Assembly: GCA_013368325.1 (NCBI GenBank)
Contig: JAACJK010000172.1
Coordinates: 1-64,000 of the forward strand
Length of the DNA: 64,000 nt
From: Ephemerocybe angulata
Lineage: Eukaryota; Basidiomycota; Agaricomycetes; Agaricales; Psathyrellaceae
Direction: 5' to 3'
Part shown: piece by piece, positions 1-13,030 of the stretch
Position numbering within the stretch: the first letter of the stretch is position 1
Layout of the letters: each line of letters begins with the position of its first letter
Program-made: the position numbers and the translations under genes
Notes under the pieces: generated by a model
Told to the model about the DNA's origin: nothing
Database searches by the model: none
Seen by the model: only the letters and a program-made list of their open reading frames with translations

Positions 1-3000
1 GGAGCGAGGATTTTCCGCTCTGGAGGCTTCCTCTGCGGCGGCCCACTCGTTCTGTACATACACCACGTAAGTTCGCCAGTATAACTTCTCGAAGGAGTGA
101 CTGGAGTAATGATCCGGGTGACCAAGCAGATACATAGCGGCCATAGGCCGCCTATCTCGATTTCGATGTCAGAGAATTTGCCATTTCATTATAAGTGCCG
201 GGCTGCATCGTTCCGGATTACTTTCTACCCACACGTCTGGATTCGTTCGAAGACATCGTATATGGGAAAATATTGGTAGGTCTTCAGACCCATCTTACAG
301 ATATAGTCTGCAATATACCCAGCGGTCGCTTTAACAGCTGTACCTGAGGACAGCGAAGAACAGTCGGTGTTACATCCGAAACAGTACACCATGACATCGT
401 TGACAGTGTTGATGTTGGGCTCATTCTCATGAGGTGAATATGTCCCTCTTTGTCTACGACGGTGACCTTGGAGATCTTCCTGGGAAACCTCGCGGTGCAC
501 ACTTTCTCCTTATTCAGACAGCCTTTCCCAACGATGAGCTGCTTGTCGACCCCATGACCTTCACGTTTCGCTTAACGAAGCAGGAATGCACGTGGATCGG
601 TACAGTATATGGTCCACGTCCCCGGTAATGGTCCAACCATTTGTCGACCTCCGAACATTCCTCACAGGTGCAGGAGTCGGCCACTGCAGGACAAGTCGTA
701 AGCGGAGGAGGGACGGGAGCTCTGGATTGGGTCTTCGATGACAGGTGCGTCATGTCCACTCGGATACTTAGAGTCGTCGATTAACGGCTCGACGAGAAGA
801 TCGATCTCCTCTGAGTCATCCGCGTCAGGTGCGACCTCAACATGACATCCGACTTAGGGGCAGGCTGGCGCTTAGTAGAGAACTGGCGCTCATATCCTCC
901 AAAGATCCGGTGAAGAAGTCGCCAGTGTGGCTTCCTTCGAGATAGGATATGAGCTCGCTCACGAACTCGCTATCCTTAGCCATCAACCGATCCCTTACCT
1001 GTTGAGGACTCAGAGCACAGACTATCCATACCAGCATATGCAAATGTAAGGTCATGCGCCCCTGCTGCTCTACAGTGCCGTAATAGGCTGCTGTATGACC
1101 GAATATACCGGCTCTACCTTCCGGGTCTCCCCATCTGAGAGATGCTTAATGAGCAGAAGGACCATGAAGTGGAAGAAGCGCGCCCCGGCCACGGGGTTTG
1201 GGCGACGAGTCGGGCTCTCTCCATGTACTCTCTCAGCTCAGGGTTAAATTCTACTTTTTATCCGCCCAATATATACATATGGGGTGCTTATTATCTGCAG
1301 GTGACAATGTGATGAACCACGATGGTGCACCTCTGTTCGCAATGAGTGACCAAACCTCGCTTCTCATATTCTTCTTCCCAGCGAGAGAACCGTGGACGCT
1401 ACTCCCAACGTGATCTATCTGGTCCATTATAGAAAGCATAGCTTCTCCTCTTCCGTCTCTGGGATGACCCGCTCGCCTTCTTGCAGTCTCGTAGCGATGT
1501 CCTTGATGACTACCGGGTTAATCTTGTGTACTCTTGAAGCGATGGACGCGAAGTTACTGCGCCTAGTTAAGACAATACTACCGTTTTTACTTTCCTTAAT
1601 CTGCTCATCGTTGAACGCGACGATAATGAAGCGGGTTTCCGTCTGGAACCTCTTGTCATGGTACATGAGCATCCATTTCTTCTGAGTCGTCTCGGACATC
1701 CTGCCATGCAGTCTCGCAGTACCCAACCCCCCGAGCCGTAGGGAAACAACCAGGGGTAGATCTGTGGATATAGTTGAGGATTGTTATACTTCGATTCGGG
1801 AGTGTCCGAATGGCCAACAGCCAAGACGGTACTATCCCCCGTTCGTAAATGCCTAGTTGCTGCGGCCCTTCGGGCGTCAAGAGACATGCTATCAAGACGG
1901 CTCCCGATCAGGCCATTCACGGTGAATGGGCAAGGTCCGCTGGTGGTTCCATCGTCTTCAAAGGTGTCATGAACACTCGTCGTCGACGCGACTACATTCG
2001 TGCCGTCCTCCAACGCTCTGACAACTACTTTGACGACGGATCCGCGCTCAGGATAGGTGCCTAGGGTCTCGTAGTCAATCAGTAAATCGGCATAGTCGGC
2101 GTGGTTCAGCTTGAGCCATTCAAGAGCATTCTTGACATTGTTACGGCGCACCAGCATCGGGGACCTGACGATCTCATCCTCTTCAGGTGGGTTGACCCCA
2201 GTGAAGATGAAGGCCAATACCTCGTCTACCTCACTCCGAGGAGGAGGCAGCTGGTGATAAATTTTCATTGTAGGACACGCAAATGAAATCGCGTTAGCAA
2301 TCATCTTTGAGTGCGCCGGTCGACCGGGGGCAGACGAGACACGAACGACGCAGCGGTTAGTTCGAATTCGGGCAACCAAGACCTGCTCAGCGTAGGTAAG
2401 ATCGGCCAGGATACTAGGTACAGGGCCTACCCATAGTCCATTCGCAAGCGCATTATGGGGTCGTCGGCCGTTGTTGAGTGCGTCGACACAAACAGGACAT
2501 ATCGCGGTTAGAGATTTATCTAGAATGGGCCCAGATTCATATTCAATTGGATCCTTCGAGCTATGGCGCTCGCGTCTGGCTAGACCGGGCTCCACTAAGG
2601 GGTCGAGCGAACACGCTAACGACTCGAGAGGCGTAAGCTCAGTCAGGAGGGTCAACTGCCCACATGACGCGCATCCAGACTCTTCAAAATGTTCGGGTCG
2701 CAAGTCCTCACAGAAGTCACGAACAATAGACAGTCTATCGGCGTTGGTCAACGGAGGCGGGGGATATTTAAACACCCTTTCATCTTCTTCTGGCACCAGG
2801 ACCACAGTATGGGGTTCAACGTCAGCAGCCCTGGGTTTCTGCGCAGCCTTTGGCTTGATAACGGGGACGAACACGGCATGATAGGACGGGCAGTCTACGC
2901 ACACGTGTTTTCCAAGCTCCAGTATTCCCCCAGCCTTTGAGGTACGTACAGGAAACTCCACACCGTGGAGACTAGCCAGGCAGACCACAGTGCCGTTAGT

Positions 3001-3440
3001 ACCTTTCTTGGCTAGCGTCATCCAAGGAACGTCGTGACACACGAAAGAGTCCCCCAGGATGGTCGTCCCTGTTCTAGTACCAGCATCTTCGACGACATCC
3101 AGTGCCAACAGTCGAGCTCCGGACGCGTACGTTGGCTGAACATCGGAAGGTATATTCGCGAACTTTAGGATCTCGTCGAGAGTGAAGCTCTTAATGCTTC
3201 TGATAGCGTCGTTAATATACTCTGGTCGGGGAATGGGCTGACCCGCCCGAGACGACGAGCAAGTGAAAATGGACGTGTGGGGTTCACAACCACCACAGAC
3301 ATGCTCGCGCAAGACGGAGACAATGGATTCCCTGGATTGACCTCGCTGCGGTTTGAGCCCGTGGACTTTGGCGACAGACTTGAGCTCGGTCAAGTTGAGG
3401 TGGGGAAGAAGGAGTTCTAAGGGGACATCCAGCTCAAACG
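1..3440 (-). mobile_element. Decayed Helitron (rolling-circle transposon), replicase part
   Basis: This is the N-terminal half of a Helitron replicase-helicase of the kind common in Agaricomycetes, read on the minus strand and running off the left edge. A Cys-rich N-terminal region and a DUF6570-like block (LWVGPVPSILADLTYAEQVL) lie at about 3400-1950. They are followed by the Helitron_like_N region (PSWFITLSPADNKHPICIYW near 1255-1310, and RMTLHLHMLVW near 1030). A further downstream piece reads GCNTDCSSLSSGTAVKATAG near 330-390. The Rep and helicase core motifs expected further on are outside the window. The 3441-3943 stretch holds the presumed leader and no gene I can support. I could not fix the terminal TC/CTRR ends or the terminal hairpin. 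Confidence 0.85.
225..3440 (-). pseudogene. Helitron replicase-helicase, frameshifted
   Basis: The reading frame is open from about 3440 to 1733. It then breaks at a six-base C run (1727-1732 on the plus strand), where one base more or less restores the family sequence. Further breaks are needed near 1435 (end of EEEKLCF), near 1250 (an A run after YWADKK), near 1180 (before the FFHFMVLL segment) and within 500-840. With at least five frame changes it cannot make an intact replicase. Sequence similarity to the family continues through every break, which suggests recent single-base decay rather than deletion. Introns could explain one or two of the changes, but homopolymer indels explain the rest better. 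Confidence 0.8.
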
Positions 3441-3943
3441 CACCGTCATGAGAGCCGAGTATATTCCCGATCGATCCACGAGGGCATATCTGACGAGTTC
3501 GTATGTTCCAGACACGTAGGCGGGACCGTCAAGGTCATTCTGCACCAGAAAGGGCCCAAGCTCTGCCCAGGTAAACTTTCTCTGCACATGTGCGCCGCCT
3601 CCGTAGAGGGAGGCGGCACCAGAATCACGGGTAACGGGTAACGCATCGTCAGGCGAGTTGTGTCGATATGCATTTCAGAGGATAAGTAGGGTATATACAA
3701 CCGTTGAGGATGTATGGTAGGAGAGACGTGGCTGTCGAAAGAGAAGGGTACATAGTCAGGAGAACGGTCCCATTACGTGTAATCACAAGTCGAAGCCTTC
3801 ACGTGATAACATATACAAACAAACGTTTAATCTCTGTACATTGCCACAGGTGATAGAAAGCTATGATATACAGGACAGTGCGGGTTGACGATATAGTATC
3901 AGGGCACGACTGGATAGGCTACTGAGGTAAAAGATTCACGATA

Positions 3944-6900
3944 TCATCTCGCTTCGCCATTTCCGATAAGCATGACCCAGCGAATATTGAAACTAACCTT
4001 CCACTGTCCCTTCTTTCCGTGGAACACGGACAAAGTGTATGCGACGACAACGAACGAATTACGGGGGATCTCACCGTCCCACCGGGGTAGCTGATCGAGC
4101 CTGTCCAGGTCACGCTCGAGGTCCAGAACGAACCCGGTGCAATCGTAAACGGGAACTGGACACATATTATCACGTCAGCATATGGCAAGATAAAGTGGAG
4201 AAGAAGGGAAAGCACACGTACTGGTTTCCTCGATGCCAAGGCTAAACGAGTCCCCAACAGGTGCAGACGTAGACCCCGACGCGGAGGCAGTGGCCGGACT
4301 CGGTTTCGAGGGAGAATATCTTCTAGGGGCGGGAACATCACCGTCTTCATAAATGCGAGGTTAGGTACGATATATGCGAGGGTTAGAAGTATCTTACCAC
4401 CGAACAAAGACTTTGAGCAGAACTGCATCTCGTCCATCCCCAACTGCGCACCAAGAAGCTCCTTCGAAAAGGCGGAGCAGACAAATCCTACCATCCGCTC
4501 GAACTCCTGACTGTGGAATACGCCATGAAGCTTCTTCTGCTTGACGCCGACGGGGCAGGGCTCGGTGATATACGACTGGGTCGCCTGGACCGCGGACAGA
4601 CAGATTGCAACTCTACGATCGCTGGTGTAGAGCTGGAGCTTCGTACCCGGCGGGAGCTCGCGCACCAACACACTCTGCGTGGATGCGCGAGACGGATTGA
4701 GGAATTGCTTGTGCGACTTGAAGACGATAGCGTTTATGGCTGAACTGGATATACAGGAACGGTAAGCGAGCGGTCAGACGGAAGCGATCGCAACGTACTC
4801 GTAGTCGAGCAGAGGACAGTCGTCAATCCAGTTGCTGAATGAATAAGTACCCTTCCCGGCTACATCCGTCCACAATTGAAACTTGCCCGACCTGTAAACC
4901 GCCGATAGAGCTGGTAAGTCGTTTATACCACCTATCTTTCAACGAACAGGACGAACCATACAGGATCTAAGTCTTCGTACGTTTTCTTCAGGGCCGGGTC
5001 TTGCAGAGCTTCGTCCATGACCTGACAGGTTTCGGGAGGTGTGCGAGCCTTGTTGAAATACGCGCCCGCGAGTGCGCGACCTGGTACAGCCGGATTCCGC
5101 TCCTTGAACATAGACTTGAAGGAACGAGCGGCGTTGGGTTTCTGCACGACCGGGGTAGAGCTGACAGCCGGCTTGGCGTCCTCTGATCCTCCGCCCGCCT
5201 CGGACTTTTGCACGACCGGAGTCGAGCGCACAGGTGGCTTGGCATCCTCGGACCCTCCGCCCGCCTCAACTGCAGAACCAGCGACGGGCTCAGAGGATTC
5301 TCCTTGCTCGCCAGCCTCGTGAACGGAGTCGCCAGGCGGCTTGACTGCATCGACAGGTGCGGACCGTTTACCAGAACGGGAGCTACCAGAGGCTGCTTTG
5401 CGGCTCGATCCTCGAACTACCGAAGCCGTGGGGTCCGACGCCTTAGACGGGCGCGCGGCAGGGGTACGGGACGACGCTTTCTGTTTCCCTGCGGAGACGA
5501 TGCTGACGGGTTGCTCGGGGTCAGGCTTCGACAGTCCGGAGGACACGGTCGTGTTCGAAGTAGACTTCTTCTCTCGTGAGGTGACAGCTGGAGAGGACGC
5601 AGCCACATCGGGAGTAGACGTCGACCCTCTTCCGCTGGTGGTTCTCTTCTTGGCAGCTGACTTTGAGGCAGATTTCTTGTCGAGCGAGATGGCGGAAACA
5701 TGGGCGGGTGTGGCGGCGGATGTCGCAGTGGACACTTGATCAGCGGACGTCGGCGTTGCACTGGCACCGGACCTTGACGACTTGGGACGAGGGGTGGATG
5801 GCGGAGGAGGGGGTGAAGATACAAGAGTGGGCGTTGTACCCTGGTTGAGGGAGGGAACCGGAGCAGAAGGCGAGGTGACTGTTGGCTTGGACTTATCGAC
5901 TTGACGGGTGGCAGACGGCGCGGACGATGCAGAAGGCTCCTTCGACCTGATCGGCTTTGGCTTGACATCCTGACTGGGAGCAGACGAAGACGGTGGAGGG
6001 GCGAGGGGTTTCGACTTCGTGGACTTATCGCGGCGTGGATGGGGGGAGGGAGACGAATCGACGGGCTGGGACGTCGTACGAGTCGAGGACGACCGTCGAT
6101 CGCCGTCGGGTGACTGTGCGCTTTCTGTGTTACGGTTGTTCTCAGGTACATCGACCGAATCAGTGGGAAGCCGTGAGGATGCTGGGTCTTTGGCATGGGA
6201 GTCTGGTGTACTACCCGCTTCGTTGCTCTCCTTGTTGTCGGCTTTGCGACGTCGCGAAGAACGTCCAACCTGTTTATCGGTGGAAGGCGGAGCGTGGTCA
6301 GCGGTCGTGGCGGATTTGGTGTCCTTCCTTGATGAGCCTGTGGAGCGTACACGGCGCGCTGAGGCGGGTGACGACTTTGAGGATACAGCGTTCGCAGGAG
6401 GAGTTGACTGACTCGACTTGGCCTCCAGCACTTCGACGGAGGTCGCAGGAGTCACATGTGCCGTGGACGAAGGCTGCGAAACAGAGGGCTTCGGCTTCAC
6501 GGTGGATTCTACGAAAATAAACGATGATAAGTCATAACACAACCCGAAAGTAAAGAAAAGGGACGAACGGGCACCTGGATCGGGAACGGATGGCTTGGTG
6601 TTTTTGTTCCGCTGAGGCCGCGTCGTAGATATTGCCTGGTGCTCGAGAAGGGGAGCTGTCGCGGGTGACGACGGCTCATCGTAGCTACTCGCAGGACGGA
6701 GTGAGGGACCTCCACCTGGAGTCTTCCATGGGCGAGGCTGCGTCAAGGGGAGAGCATATACGGAAGCAGCGTCGCTGCCACCTTCATCTTCGGAGCCTTG
6801 GTATGACGCAGAGTCGCTAGATGGCACTGTTACTACGGATACGGGCACGACAGACAGCGGAGAGTAGGAGACGTACCCCGATATGGATGCTTCGTGAACG

Positions 6901-8580
6901 GCTTCGTCATCGCCTCCACACCCCTCTCCATGTTCGGACACGGAGGGAGGATTGGCCGGGGCAGGTCCGTCGTGGTGGCGGTCTCCGTCCTCATCGTCTG
7001 TAGGACTTTCAAAATCCGCCGATTGTCCGGGTGCGACTGGACCATCATCACTGGAAGACATGTCAGTATACGGGCAATGGCGTGCAGAGTGTTCAACTGA
7101 CATGAAGGGGTCATCCAAATCGTAGCCGACGGTCTCGTTGTCGTGCAAAGGTACATCATGAGGTCCTGGCGGGGATGACATGGCGCTCGCGCGACCCCCG
7201 GTACTACTTTCCCGACCTTCCCCCACATTCTCTCCATCAGACATGACGGCGTCGTCTTCCACGTAGCCGCGCCCATAAGCCGAACCCTCCTCGTCTCCTT
7301 CGTCGGCATCGGCGTCGCTCGAGGCAGAGGCCGCGTCCTGGAGCTCGACATCCTGCTCAGCCGAGAACGAAACGGCATCAACCTCTCCTTCTTCCATGTC
7401 GATATCCGTCAAAGGCGACAAGTCTGCCTCGCCTTCACTCATGTCGTCATCGGATAGCTGAGCAGCTACAGGGCCCTGCTCCGCGTCCATGTCGGAAGAA
7501 CAGCTAAGGGAACGACAATGAGCGTGGGTGTCGCCGACCGATAGTACCATTAAATTATACGCACTGCTCCAGTTGCCCAGGCATAGCTTCGTCGTCAGAT
7601 GGCACATGCTGGGGAGTATCCGTGGCCAAGCGAACGCGTTTCCTGCTGCAGTTCATGCGGGTGAACATCAATTAATAAAGCGCTGTGAACTCGACGACGC
7701 ACCGCTTTTTAGACGCGTCATGGTCGCTGGTGTCCTCATTGGCGGAGAGCACGACGGAGTTCTGGGCGCGATGGCGCTTACTGCAAGTAGGGTTAATGTG
7801 AGGTGTACGAAGGAGGACAGGAATCACACCTCTTGGTACTGGTTGAAGGAACGTCTTCGACCATGACTTCGGATGGAGGGACAACATCCGCGAGCTTACT
7901 GGAGGACGCCTTGGACTTCCTGCCGCGAGTGGTCTCTTGGGTCCTCGATCGTTCTCCAGAGTTGCCTGAAGCAGGGGGTTCACCGGCTCTAACGCGCGAG
8001 GAGGCTCTTCGAGCCGCCGTGGCTCGAGTTTCGATAATCGAGGGGGCCGCCGGTTCAATGCGATTCTTTGACGCCCTCCCCGAATACATGGAGTCGCTGG
8101 GATCCATCCCTACACCTCTACACCCAAAGGTCAGGAAACAAGGGTAGAGAGGGGTGGGTGAGAACATACGCGTCTTGCCCGGAGTCGTCGTCTGAGGCGG
8201 TGTCGACTTCAACCTCGACTGTACTCCCATCGGCTTTGAACTTGGTGACACTTGAGACAATAAACAAAGGACGTTAGAGCCACAGGGCTGTAAGAGACGC
8301 GACGAGTCTACGCACAATCCAGACGAACTAGAGCTACAAGGCAGCATATCAGGTGGGGGTGCAGACAAGCGGAGGCCAATTGAACTCACCGCTTGCTCGG
8401 AGATGCATCAGCCTTGGCCGGTTTGGGGGTGCGGGGAGTTTCCGCCTTCACGTTGGAGGCTCCATCCTTACGCTTTCCTCGGGGAGTGGGAGTACTAGGA
8501 ATGTGCACAGGCGACGGAGACCGAGAGGTAGGGGACGGAGATCGCGAAGCAACTTCAGCGTAAGACGGTTTGGTAGACAT
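3944..8580 (-). CDS. Hypothetical Agaricomycete protein, Ser/Pro-rich, with conserved C-terminal domain
   Basis: I recognise the type but not a function. By splicing about ten exons I get a protein of roughly 1300 residues. It begins MSTKPSYAEVASRSPSP and carries basic nuclear-localisation-like stretches (KRHR, KKRRKRVR). An acidic segment follows (about 7500-6600), then some 550 residues of Ser/Thr/Pro/Lys-rich, presumably disordered sequence (6500-5000). The C-terminal part is ordered: GKFQLWTDVAGKGTYSFSNW, INAIVFKSHKQFL, GVKQKKLHGVFHSQEFER and finally GEIPRNSFVVVAYTLSVF with WKVSFNIRWVMLIG. Such C-termini occur in many Agaricomycete hypothetical proteins. A 66-bp intron (6509-6574) is clear. 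A tandem 22-residue repeat lies at 5140-5271. The exon joins keep frame throughout, so I treat it as one gene, although two adjacent genes cannot be excluded. Confidence 0.65.
5140..5271 (-). repeat. Two tandem 66-bp coding repeats
   Basis: Two 66-bp units start at 5140 and 5206. They encode near-identical 22-residue copies of the form EAGGGSEDAKPxVxSTPVVQK inside the disordered region of the hypothetical protein. The copies differ at only a few positions, so the duplication looks recent. Confidence 0.85.
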
Positions 8581-9394
8581 CGTAAAACCGAAGGTCAGGT
8601 AGATGGCCGAGGGGGGATCCAAAACGAACAAGCGAACAAGTTATAGGTCGCCAGGAAAGACAGAACCCTCCCGTAGCATTGGGAAAGCCGAGGAACACAT
8701 GCTGGTCCTCCATCGAGGAAGCTATCCACATGGTGTCACGAAGAAATCAAAAGGGAAATGTGGGCGCCTAGCAGCAACTTACCAGCCCCAAATTCAGACG
8801 AGCTACAATTTGCGGATAGAGGGTGCGCATCCGAAGAGAAGAGGTCGTCAAAGACAGATTCCATCGTCATGCCAGGGTCGTACCTGGACACGAGACCAAC
8901 ATCACATGCCCCCGGAGATCTCCGATTATTTATCTGATCAAAGATAAGTCTAAGATCAGGGATCGTGGACCGGGCAGGCGAGGGCGCCGCGCCCCTGCAT
9001 GTATCCGTCCCTCACACTCTATATTTCTGGGGTACCAACGTCCATCCCCACGCAGAGCAATATGGGGAATTAAAAAAGAACGAAGCGATTAACAGGCGAC
9101 GATAGGATCTGAAGCGCAGCGACAGCATGGTACTTGCGCCCGATGGTACTCCTTACTCAGACCGCAGGCACTTAGATGCATCGGAGGGGTGATGAAAGCG
9201 GTTGGGGGCTGCGCATGGAGATCGGAATACGGGGCGGGTGCCACTAGCTGCCACTAGGAGGTGCGTGTACGATGGAGACATGACACCATATTAGACAAAG
9301 GCTAAAGCATCGAAACAGTATCGATCTGATATAAAACTGATGAACGGCAAAGTCGAGACCCCATAACCCTACCCATCGTATTCACCCGCATCAA
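8581..9394. other. Intergenic region between divergent hypothetical genes
   Basis: No gene is supported here. The stretch separates the divergent starts at 8580 and 9395 and should hold both promoters. I saw no clear TATA box, repeat or RNA gene. Confidence 0.5.
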
Positions 9395-10930
9395 ATGAAC
9401 CACCAGTACGATGTCGACAAAGCCAGTGAGTACAATACAGATGGCCGACGATGTCTACTAACCCAAGTGTCCAATCAGCCCGGCTGTTGGGCGACATCGG
9501 GAAAGGACAGCTGCAGACGATCGCAGACGGCTTCGTGAGCCTGGCGCAGGCAGAGGTCTGTACGCCCCCGCTACGACCGTAGAGGGACACGACTAATATT
9601 AAGCCTCCAGATCGACAAAATGCGCCTGATGGACATCCAGTACCCACCTTCGACTCGTATCATGGACGGGGAGGACGAGGTCGTGTTCAAAGTGCAGGGA
9701 GTTATGTGCGGTAAACTATTACCACCCTTCACGGAGTCGCCGTAAGTCCCTACGCAGCTCTGCAATCCGTCAAGGGCACTGACCCCCAGTACAGTGTATC
9801 GTCTCCTCGGTCTAAAGGCCTATCCAGGATAAGGAACCTCAGACAGCACGTCAAGGTCACTGGATTCGGGTCAAGCGAATATGACGCATACATGGACAAG
9901 CTTCAGACGGTCCACGACGCCTTCGCCCAGCACGCGCGCGACAGGGAAGTAGACCAGATCGAGTTTATCCCATACGAAGGGCACCAGTCGCTGGAGGTGC
10001 ATTCGCGGTACTTCACGGACAGGGCTCTCGTGCCGTACGAGAAGAACCAGGCATTTCTCCCGGGGGTGGACCCCTTCGACGTCCTCCGGAAGCTGCAACC
10101 CGACGAATTCATCCACGCGGCCGACAACGTCGTGGAGTACTGCGTACGAGCGGTCGCTAACGGGTCTACAACGTGAGTACCGTTCCCTCCGTGAGGAGTA
10201 CTCTCGCTGACCGGCACAACCGCAGTTACGGCCCTTGCGAACCCAGCGTATTCAAGGTGGGAGACGTAGTCGAGGTCGCTTTCTCTTGCGTTGGCGTACC
10301 CATCAAAGGGCAACGCATGCGCATCCTCTTGCAGTTGCGTGGTCTGACGCTTCTGGATAATACGATAAGAAAGGTGAGAGGACATTCGTCGGACTGTGTC
10401 CAGGGTCATTAACATCTACACAGGAGTCCGAACGCACCACGAGGATGACGATGGCACTTGTGGCGTTGAATAGGACACCGCGTCGGAAGAGGTTATATCT
10501 CACAGAGGAGGAGGTGTGTGGAGACGCGCATGGGACGAAGAGAACTCGAAGGAGCGAGGACAGTCGCGAGCGCGTTCCTGCGCCCGTATTCGCACCGGTG
10601 ACGGAAACTGAGGTCGGGAACGAAGAAGGAGAGATCATTGAAGTTGAAGGAAGCGATGGAAGTTCCACGGTAGGAGGAGGCGAAGGCGATGGGGATGGCG
10701 CGGCTGAGGGCGAGGCGGATGGGGAAGGAGAGGGAGGTGGGGATGTAGAAGGCAATGAAGGTGAGGACGACAGTGCAGAGGCTGTAAGTGGAGGGGAGTT
10801 GGAGGAGGGGGAGATGTTACCGGACCTCCCCGACTCCGACGACGAGGACGTGCACGGAGTGGAAGGGGAAGGTGGAGGCGATGACGCAGCTGAGGCAGGG
10901 GAGCGCGGGGATGCGATGAACGTCGACTGA
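9395..10930 (+). CDS. Hypothetical Agaricomycete protein with acidic C-terminal tail
   Basis: Function not recognised. Six exons (9395-9425, 9479-9555, 9611-9741, 9828-10172, 10226-10373, 10424-10930) join in frame to a 412-residue protein. The body has LLGDIGKGQLQTIADGF near the start, then YDAYMDKLQTVHDAFAQHAR, a segment rich in charged residues, and a terminal module FKVGDVVEVAFSCVGVPIKG with RILLQLRGLTLLD. The last 150 residues hold basic RTPRRKRLYL and TKRTRR motifs followed by a run of Glu, Gly and Asp. The VGDVVEV...RILLQLRGL module is typical of multi-copy hypothetical proteins in mushroom genomes. The start at 9395 was chosen because a phase-1 intron (9426-9478) then keeps the frame into exon 2. 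Confidence 0.7.
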
Positions 10931-11625
10931 GGAGGGTATAACGGAGGTGACGGAGGACATAGGAATGCGCAGGCGATGCACAAGATACCCGTTTGAACAA
11001 TATTTGGAGAGGTACCGAATATGGGTCCTCGACCATCCACTCTTTCCAGTGATTTCTCAGTATAATTACATCAGTCTTATGGACCACTATTTCGAGACGA
11101 CCCTTATATGGGACATCCACTTTCCACTCCTTTCAGCGACTTCCTACTCTAATTATCTATATCTATGCCTCCATTTGGACCCGTACTACTTCGGGGGTTG
11201 TCATGTTGGGGTTTCACGCTCATTTATTGGTTACGCTACTTAGTACGCTCTCTACTTCGCCGCTTTTGAAGTTGATGTTTCACACTCTTTTTATATACTA
11301 TATCGGCACCACCTTTTTGTTATACCATATCCGTCCCAAATTTACGGTGGTTGCGACGTGGATTACATTCACGCAAGGCTGCAGCGCGATAGGACTAACC
11401 TCGAGGACGGGAAGAAGAGGATTATGCGCGTGGGGCGGGCTGCACAAGGCTAATAAAGCTAGAGACTATAGTATGTGTAGCTAGGATTAATTAAGGAGAT
11501 GATGAAGGAGGGACATTTGAATGCAGGAATACGTACCAACGCATAAAAGGAAGCTGATTAGGAAAGGGGGGAGAAGGTAGGATGCAGGGGAAGAAGGAAG
11601 GGAGCGAGGACCGTTGTAGAAAGGG
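10931..11625. other. Intergenic, AT-richer, no gene seen
   Basis: Nothing codes convincingly on either strand. It holds the 3' flank of the upstream gene and the presumed promoter of the arrestin-like gene. An extra 5' exon of the latter could lie here. Confidence 0.4.
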
Positions 11626-13030
11626 ATGGGACGGGCCGGCTGCGGCAAAGGGAAAATGATGGGCGCGACGCGGAACGGAGGCGGCGAAGCGGAACGGATT
11701 TTTGATCGTTTGATGCACAGGGAGGCTCAAAGGCTTGGCGCGGGGAAATCCACCGTAAGAGTACCCGAGCCAAAATGCCTCGGAACCCTTCTGGTCGACG
11801 ACAGCGAAATGGTGACTGAAGTCGAAGTGAAGGTGACTACATTCGGTACTGCTCTGTGTTGACGCGTTACTGACTGTGATCCAGATCGAAGGCAAGCTCG
11901 ATACTACGACAAGCGAGACGGGAGGGAAATCTACCCCAGTGCTGCGAGAACGCCATATCTTATGGTCAAAGCAGAACGCTGGGCCCTCCAATGCCCCCTC
12001 ATGTCCCAGCCAATTGCCCTTTGCATTTGGCCTCCCATCGACTTTCAAAGACGGTGACGCGGACAGATCACTGCCTCCTTCGTACAGCGTTTTCTGCCAT
12101 GGCGTGCCGACACTTTTCCTCAAGACCACCTACACCATTCGGATCGCCGTTACACGCGTCGTGCACCAGAAACTGGGCGGTCTCTGGACAAAGACAAAAC
12201 AGTAAGCATCCATCGTCGCGTTAAGCTGGAATCCGTCTAACCAACCCTCCAGCCTTCTGGTCCCCTTCCAGTATGTTCCTCGGACGCGTGCCCATCGTCC
12301 GATCCTACCAGTGCCGTCCTTCTTCTCGTCCATCAAGACATCTCCGGAGGAATGGTTCCAGGCTGTTTCAACGGTTAAGCCTCGTGCTACATCGTCACTG
12401 ACACCAGTCAATTGCCATGTACGGCTCTTCTTTTCGCCTCCTCGTTGCGATCGAACGTGCTAACGCGTCTTCCAGCTGTTCATCCCCGCGGGTCGCGTCT
12501 ACGGCATCAAGGACACGATCCCTTTCCATCTGCAACTATCGGGGCGCGTCTCAAGTTTACGAGAGCTATTCGCAGCATCAAGTTCTCTGGACCGAGTCAT
12601 CTCCACCGATTCTAGTGTAACCGCATCATCGAAGACTGCGCCGGAAGCAAAAGCCGTCATTCGGGTCTCCCTCATGCGGCAGGTTTCCGTGGACCTGCAC
12701 GGTCACAAAGGGTGGCGAAACATAACCCTTTGCGAAGGAACGCTATCTTCGGTACCGCCGTTGATGTCGACCTGCTACTCCCCGGCGTCTCCCACTCGAG
12801 AGGAGCATCTTGACTGGGAGGGTGAGCTGCGGTGTGAGGATGGCGTCACTACAGGCGGATTCACTGCTGCGAACGGTCAGGTGAAGGACTTCGTCACGAT
12901 CAACGTCAACCCCACACCGGGCGGGACTAGTACTAGTAAGGTGGGGCTGATGGAGACGCAGGTGTCGGTCCCTATTCGCCTTGTTACAGACTCTTATGGC
13001 GATTATGGGTTTTCTTCTTCTGATGCCTGA
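11626..13030 (+). CDS. Arrestin-like protein
   Basis: Four exons (11626-11832, 11885-12201, 12253-12418, 12476-13030) join in frame to 414 residues. The sequence follows the fungal arrestin-like pattern. A short N-terminal strand region (LGTLLVDDSEMVTEVEVK) leads into IEGKLDTTTSETGGKS, then CPSQLPFAFGLPSTFKDGD and LPPSYSVFCHGV. The second half has LFIPAGRVYGIKDTIPFHLQ and a C-terminal strand-rich part. Arrestin-related proteins in fungi generally act as adaptors that bring ubiquitin ligases to membrane cargo; that role is inferred here, and I see no clear PPxY motif. The first roughly 40 residues look unlike the family, so the true start may lie in another exon. Confidence 0.65.

Noticed and set aside
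5417..6352. Long Arg/Pro-rich minus-strand frame
   Set aside because: It is an alternative frame of the Ser/Pro-rich region of the hypothetical gene and shows no family motif.
10303..11040. Long Ser/Pro-rich minus-strand frame
   Set aside because: It is the antisense of the Glu/Gly-rich tail of the plus-strand hypothetical gene; low complexity on one strand opens frames on the other.
11491..12129. Minus-strand frame of about 210 codons
   Set aside because: It is antisense to the arrestin-like exons, which show conserved protein motifs and consistent splicing.
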